NCBI GenBank assembly: GCA_025454425.1 | Contig: JALOOL010000032.1 | Location: 1 to 35,573, forward strand | Source of the DNA: Hydrococcus sp. Prado102 | GTDB lineage: Bacteria > Cyanobacteriota > Cyanobacteriia > Cyanobacteriales > Microcystaceae | Length of the DNA stretch: 35,573 bases | Direction of reading: 5' to 3' | In this document: in pieces, positions 32,166 to 35,573 of the stretch | Numbering within the stretch: position 1 is the stretch's first letter | How the letters are laid out: the number at the start of each line of letters is the position of its first letter | Notes under the pieces: generated by a model | What the model was told of the DNA's origin: nothing | What the model saw: only the letters and a program-made list of their open reading frames with translations | Database searches by the model: none | Position numbers and translations under genes: made by a program

Positions 32166-35100
32166 ATGCACATTTCGGCTTGGTCGATTAAAAACCCGAT
32201 TCCCGTTATTGTAACCTTCGTAACGCTTGCAATCCTCGGCTTTGCTGCGTTTTTAAGCTTGGGTATCGATAGCAATCCTAATATTGACGTTCCAGCGGTT
32301 ACGATTACCGTAACGCAACGAGGCGCGGGGCCTGAAGAACTCGAATCTGAAGTTACTAAAAAAATTGAGGATGCGATCGCCAATTTAGGCAATATTGACG
32401 AGCTTACTTCAACCGTTACCGACGGGAATTCTACCACAACTGTCGAATTTGTCTTGGGAACCGATAGCGATCGCGCTACTAATGACGTTCGCAACGCGAT
32501 CGACCAAATTCGTCAAGATTTACCCCAAGATATCGACGATCCTATCGTCAAACGAGTTCAATTTGCAGGCGGTTCGGTGATGACTTATGCCGTCAGTTCG
32601 GATCGACGCAGCGTAGAAGAACTCAGCGATATCGTGGATCGCCAAATTAGTCGAGATCTTCTTAACGTTAAAGGAGTTGCCCAAATCGATCGCCTTGGCG
32701 GACTAGATAGAGAAGTGCGCATCGATCTCGATCCGAGTCGCTTGCAAGCTTATGGAATTACCGCCACCCAAGTCAACGACCAGATTCGCAATTTTAATGT
32801 TAACTTACCTGGCGGTCGCTCTGAAATCGGAGGCAGCGAACAGAACGTCCGCACGTTAGGAAGCGCGAAAACTGTTGAAAATTTAAAAACGCTTCGTATC
32901 GTTTTACCAGCAGGAGATACAGTTCCTTTATCGAGTCTCGGAGATGTTAGGGATGACCGTGGCGAAGCGCGACAATCGGCATTTCTTAACGGTAAACCCG
33001 TAGTTGCATTTTCTGTGCGGCGGAGTACGGGAAGTACCTTAGTCAGCGTTGAAGAAGGAGTGCGTCAGGAAATTGAAGCACTGAAAAAAAAGCTTCCTTC
33101 CGATATTCAATTTAATCTAATTTTCACTCGTGCAGACTCGATTCGAGCATCCTATCAAGACATGATCGGGGATTTAGTTTTTGGATGCTTGCTGACTGTT
33201 ATTACTATCGGATTATTTTTGTGGAATATCCGAGTCACTCTAATTACAGCACTTTCTCTTCCCCTTTCTATTATCGCCACGTTTGGGATGATGCAAGTTT
33301 TGGGTTATACCCTTAATGGGATGACGCTGCTAGCATTGGCATTGGCGATCGGAAACTTAATTGACGATGCAGTTTGTATGATAGAAATCATCGACCAGCA
33401 TTTGTTGATGGGGAAAAAGCCTTTCCAAGCAGCACTCGATGGCGCAAAAGAACTGGGATTAGCAGTATTTGCAACGGCAGCGACGATTATCGCCGTATTC
33501 GTTCCGGTGGCATTCATGGGAGGTATACCGGGACAATTTTTCATGCCTTTTGGGATGACGATCGCAGTTTCGACGATTTTTTCAACCCTCGTCGCCTGCA
33601 CGCTTACTCCTATGCTAGCGGCTTATATTTTAAAACCTAAAAACCCTCAAGACTTAGAATCGAACGCCCAGAAGACCAAAATTCACCCCTATCGCAGCAT
33701 TCTTACTTGGTCGCTGCGCCATCGCATCACGACAATGTTAATTGCGATCGCATTCTTTATCGCTAGCATACAACTCATTCCCTTCATTCCTCAAGGTTTA
33801 TTCAATAGCGGCGATACGGGGTTGAGTACCGTAACCGTGGAATTACCGCCAGGATCGAAATTAGAAGAAACCGAAGAAGTCAGCCAAGAAGTTTATCGCT
33901 TGCTTAAAGATAAACCATTCATTGACAACATTCTCGCTGCGGTTGGCAGTGACGGACAAATCAACACTGCAACTATCTATGTCAAACTGACTCCTAAAGA
34001 CCAACGCGATATATCTCAACAACAGTTTCAAGAGCAAATGCGCGAATCCTTTGCCCAGATTCCAGGCGCAAGGGTTAGTTTTCGCGCGTTAGGTGGGGCT
34101 GGAAGCAGTAAGGATTTGAATATCGTCCTCAAAAGCGAGAATATTCCAATTTTAACCGCAACTGCTAATGAACTAGAAAAACAAATGCGGGAGATTCCTA
34201 ATTTAGTAGAAGTCACTTCTAGCGTGAGTTTGGTCAAACCAGAAATCGTCATTCAACCCGATCCCGAACGTGCAGGCGATTTAGGCGTTTCCGTACAGGC
34301 GATCGCGCGAACGGCTTCTCTAGCTACGATTGGCGATAACGACTCTAACCTAGCAAAATTTAATTTGAGCGATCGCCAGATCCCAATTCGAGTACAAATC
34401 GATCCCAAACGGCGAGACGATATCGAAACCCTCAAAAATCTTCGCGTCCCCAGCAGCAATGGAACCTTAGTTCCCATCAGTTCGGTTGCTAATATTCGTT
34501 TGGGAAGTGGGCCAGCAGAAATCAAGCGTTTCAATCGCAATCGACAAGTAGAAGTCAGCGCTAACTTACAAGGAATGTCTTTAGGACAGGCGGTAGCGAA
34601 AGTAAGAACGCTACCTGCCCTGAATCCCCTACCTCCTGAAGTCGCAGAAGAACCCGCAGGCGATGCTAAAATTATGCGCGATATTTTTAGCAGATTTTTG
34701 GGTGCGTTAGGACTTTCAATATTATCGATTTATGTCATTCTCGTCTTGCTTTATAACAATTTCCTCTATCCATTCGGGATTTTGGTATCTTTTCCCTTAT
34801 CATTGGGAGGAGCTTTTTTGGCACTATTAATTACTCAAAAAGAATTAGGACTTTATGCTTTGATTGGCATCGTCCTTTTGGTCGGATTAGTGATTAAAAA
34901 TGCCATTCTTTTAATCGACTTTGCCTTAATAGAAATTCAAGGTGGAAAATCATTATTTAAAGGCGTTTTTGATGCTAGTCTTTCCCGATTGCGTCCGATT
35001 CTGATGACTTCCATCTCGACGATCGCGGGAATGTTGCCGATCGCGCTAGGATGGGGAGCAGACGGAGAAGTTCGCAGTCCGATGGCGATCGCAGTTGTCG

Positions 35101-35234
35101 GCGGTTTTACGACTTCTACTTTACTAACCCTAGTCGTCGTCCCCGTCATCTTCACATACATCTACGATTTCTACCGCTGGCTAAGTCAATTGTTTAGTGG
35201 TAGTAAGAAAGGTAAAATGGCGATCGGAGATTAG
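32166..35234 (+). CDS. RND efflux pump permease (AcrB-type)
   Basis: A 1022-residue inner-membrane proton-driven exporter, full length for the family. The opening HISAWSIKNPIPVIVTFVTL is typical. Two copies of a transmembrane plus large periplasmic loop unit are present. Proton-relay residues D400 and D401 lie in GNLIDDAVCMIE, and the Lys of VGLVIKNAILLIDFA is present in the second half. Partner adaptor is the gene at 30288; no outer-membrane TolC-type gene is in the window. The likely cargo is drugs, lipids or metals; the subfamily cannot be told. Confidence 0.95.
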   Translation: MHISAWSIKNPIPVIVTFVTLAILGFAAFLSLGIDSNPNIDVPAVTITVTQRGAGPEELESEVTKKIEDAIANLGNIDELTSTVTDGNSTTTVEFVLGTDSDRATNDVRNAIDQIRQDLPQDIDDPIVKRVQFAGGSVMTYAVSSDRRSVEELSDIVDRQISRDLLNVKGVAQIDRLGGLDREVRIDLDPSRLQAYGITATQVNDQIRNFNVNLPGGRSEIGGSEQNVRTLGSAKTVENLKTLRIVLPAGDTVPLSSLGDVRDDRGEARQSAFLNGKPVVAFSVRRSTGSTLVSVEEGVRQEIEALKKKLPSDIQFNLIFTRADSIRASYQDMIGDLVFGCLLTVITIGLFLWNIRVTLITALSLPLSIIATFGMMQVLGYTLNGMTLLALALAIGNLIDDAVCMIEIIDQHLLMGKKPFQAALDGAKELGLAVFATAATIIAVFVPVAFMGGIPGQFFMPFGMTIAVSTIFSTLVACTLTPMLAAYILKPKNPQDLESNAQKTKIHPYRSILTWSLRHRITTMLIAIAFFIASIQLIPFIPQGLFNSGDTGLSTVTVELPPGSKLEETEEVSQEVYRLLKDKPFIDNILAAVGSDGQINTATIYVKLTPKDQRDISQQQFQEQMRESFAQIPGARVSFRALGGAGSSKDLNIVLKSENIPILTATANELEKQMREIPNLVEVTSSVSLVKPEIVIQPDPERAGDLGVSVQAIARTASLATIGDNDSNLAKFNLSDRQIPIRVQIDPKRRDDIETLKNLRVPSSNGTLVPISSVANIRLGSGPAEIKRFNRNRQVEVSANLQGMSLGQAVAKVRTLPALNPLPPEVAEEPAGDAKIMRDIFSRFLGALGLSILSIYVILVLLYNNFLYPFGILVSFPLSLGGAFLALLITQKELGLYALIGIVLLVGLVIKNAILLIDFALIEIQGGKSLFKGVFDASLSRLRPILMTSISTIAGMLPIALGWGADGEVRSPMAIAVVGGFTTSTLLTLVVVPVIFTYIYDFYRWLSQLFSGSKKGKMAIGD

Positions 35235-35318
35235 CGAAGCGTCTTTGAGAAGTTGGAACTAAGTGGCTAGGTAAAATTAATTACACGTTATGCTAATTCG
35301 ACATAAAGCTTAAAACAC

Positions 35319-35347
35319 TTGTCAGGCGAGCATTGCCCGCCTGACAA
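35319..35347 (+). terminator. Terminator-like hairpin after the RND pump
   Basis: TTGTCAGGCG (35319-35328) pairs perfectly with CGCCTGACAA (35338-35347) with a 9-base loop. The T-run after it is poor, so it could be a dispersed repeat acting as a terminator. Confidence 0.5.
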
Positions 35348-35390
35348 ATTCTTAAAATCATTGTAATTAATTTTGTTGACCTGCTTACCT

Positions 35391-35477
35391 CTCTTTTGTC
35401 AGAGTGGGTCAAAACCTTGATTTTTCGTGGGCTGAAATGACGCAAATTCATCAAATTTTCTCAGAGTGACAAAAGAG
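35391..35477. repeat. Spaced 11-bp inverted repeat
   Basis: CTCTTTTGTCA (35391-35401) and TGACAAAAGAG (35467-35477) are perfect reverse complements 65 bases apart, and each is next to a CAGAGTG copy. It may be a small non-coding mobile element or the edge of the element starting at 35543. The rest of 35235-35542 shows nothing. Confidence 0.55.
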
Positions 35478-35542
35478 TATTCTTTAGCTAGCTAATTCCT
35501 AGACAAGATTATACAATAGTCTACAAAACTATAAAGTAGATA

Positions 35543-35573
35543 ATGTATAAACCGAATGAATTTGCCAAGAAAC
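35543..35573 (+). CDS. Start of a possible IS607-like recombinase (cut by window end)
   Basis: Ten codons are visible (MYKPNEFAKK). This matches the opening of the MerR-like DNA-binding domain of IS607-family serine transposases as I recall them. Ten residues are too few for a firm call; any MerR or HTH protein could start this way. Confidence 0.3.
   Translation, partial: MYKPNEFAKK

Noticed and set aside
1-35573. CRISPR array, tRNA or rRNA genes
   Set aside because: I saw no regularly spaced direct repeats of array type and no tRNA or rRNA sequence; short tandem repeats at 479 and 13672 are too short.

Overview
The window comes from a cyanobacterium. It carries adjacent petB and petD genes for the cytochrome b6f complex, an Aas-type fatty acid activating enzyme, a YlqD-type protein and a Nif11-domain protein. 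The HIP1 octamer GCGATCGC, typical of cyanobacterial DNA, occurs many times. The genus cannot be told from the sequence alone.

Region 1 (about 1-21.8 kb) is an unusual cation-transport island. It holds three P-type ATPase genes (2466, 9585, 15052) that begin with a cysteine-free HMA-like domain (HMA_2, probably the CoBaHMA type), plus a start-less remnant of the same domain at the left edge. It also holds three CaCA/CAX-family cation/H+ exchangers (699, 19182, 20538), two UspA stress proteins (17859, 18368), a DUF5132-like membrane protein (5340) and a broken MntP/YtaF-like exporter (6160). A small protein made of alternating Lys/Arg-rich blocks and poly-aspartate runs of 9, 11 and 13 residues (2017) lies between an exchanger and an ATPase. 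Recurrence of calcium-type exchangers, HMA_2 ATPases and a poly-Asp protein suggests divalent cation (possibly Ca2+) handling; this is inference. The first ATPase has lost every catalytic motif but remains an open, full-length frame. The second has GEG in place of the GDG hinge. The third looks catalytically intact.

Embedded in the island are a ParB-like protein fused to a decayed DNA methyltransferase (7523), a zinc-ribbon/coiled-coil/formylglycine-enzyme-fold protein (12100), a Nif11 protein (13725) and two clusters of a 17-bp motif (7404-7496 and 14093-14178) that bracket this block.

Region 2 (21.8-28.1 kb) is mostly ordinary: an SGNH hydrolase, a PhyH-type dioxygenase, aas, ylqD, petB and petD. 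Region 3 (28.06-29.35 kb) is a compact three-gene minus-strand operon: a small membrane-anchored peptide with a C-terminal CPAC motif, a DUF692/MNIO-family enzyme, and a 64-residue protein overlapping it. This resembles a peptide-modification (RiPP-like) cassette. Region 4 (29.7-35.6 kb) holds an ORF broken by an in-frame stop, an RND efflux adaptor and pump, dispersed palindromic repeats, and the first codons of a possible IS607-like recombinase at the right edge.
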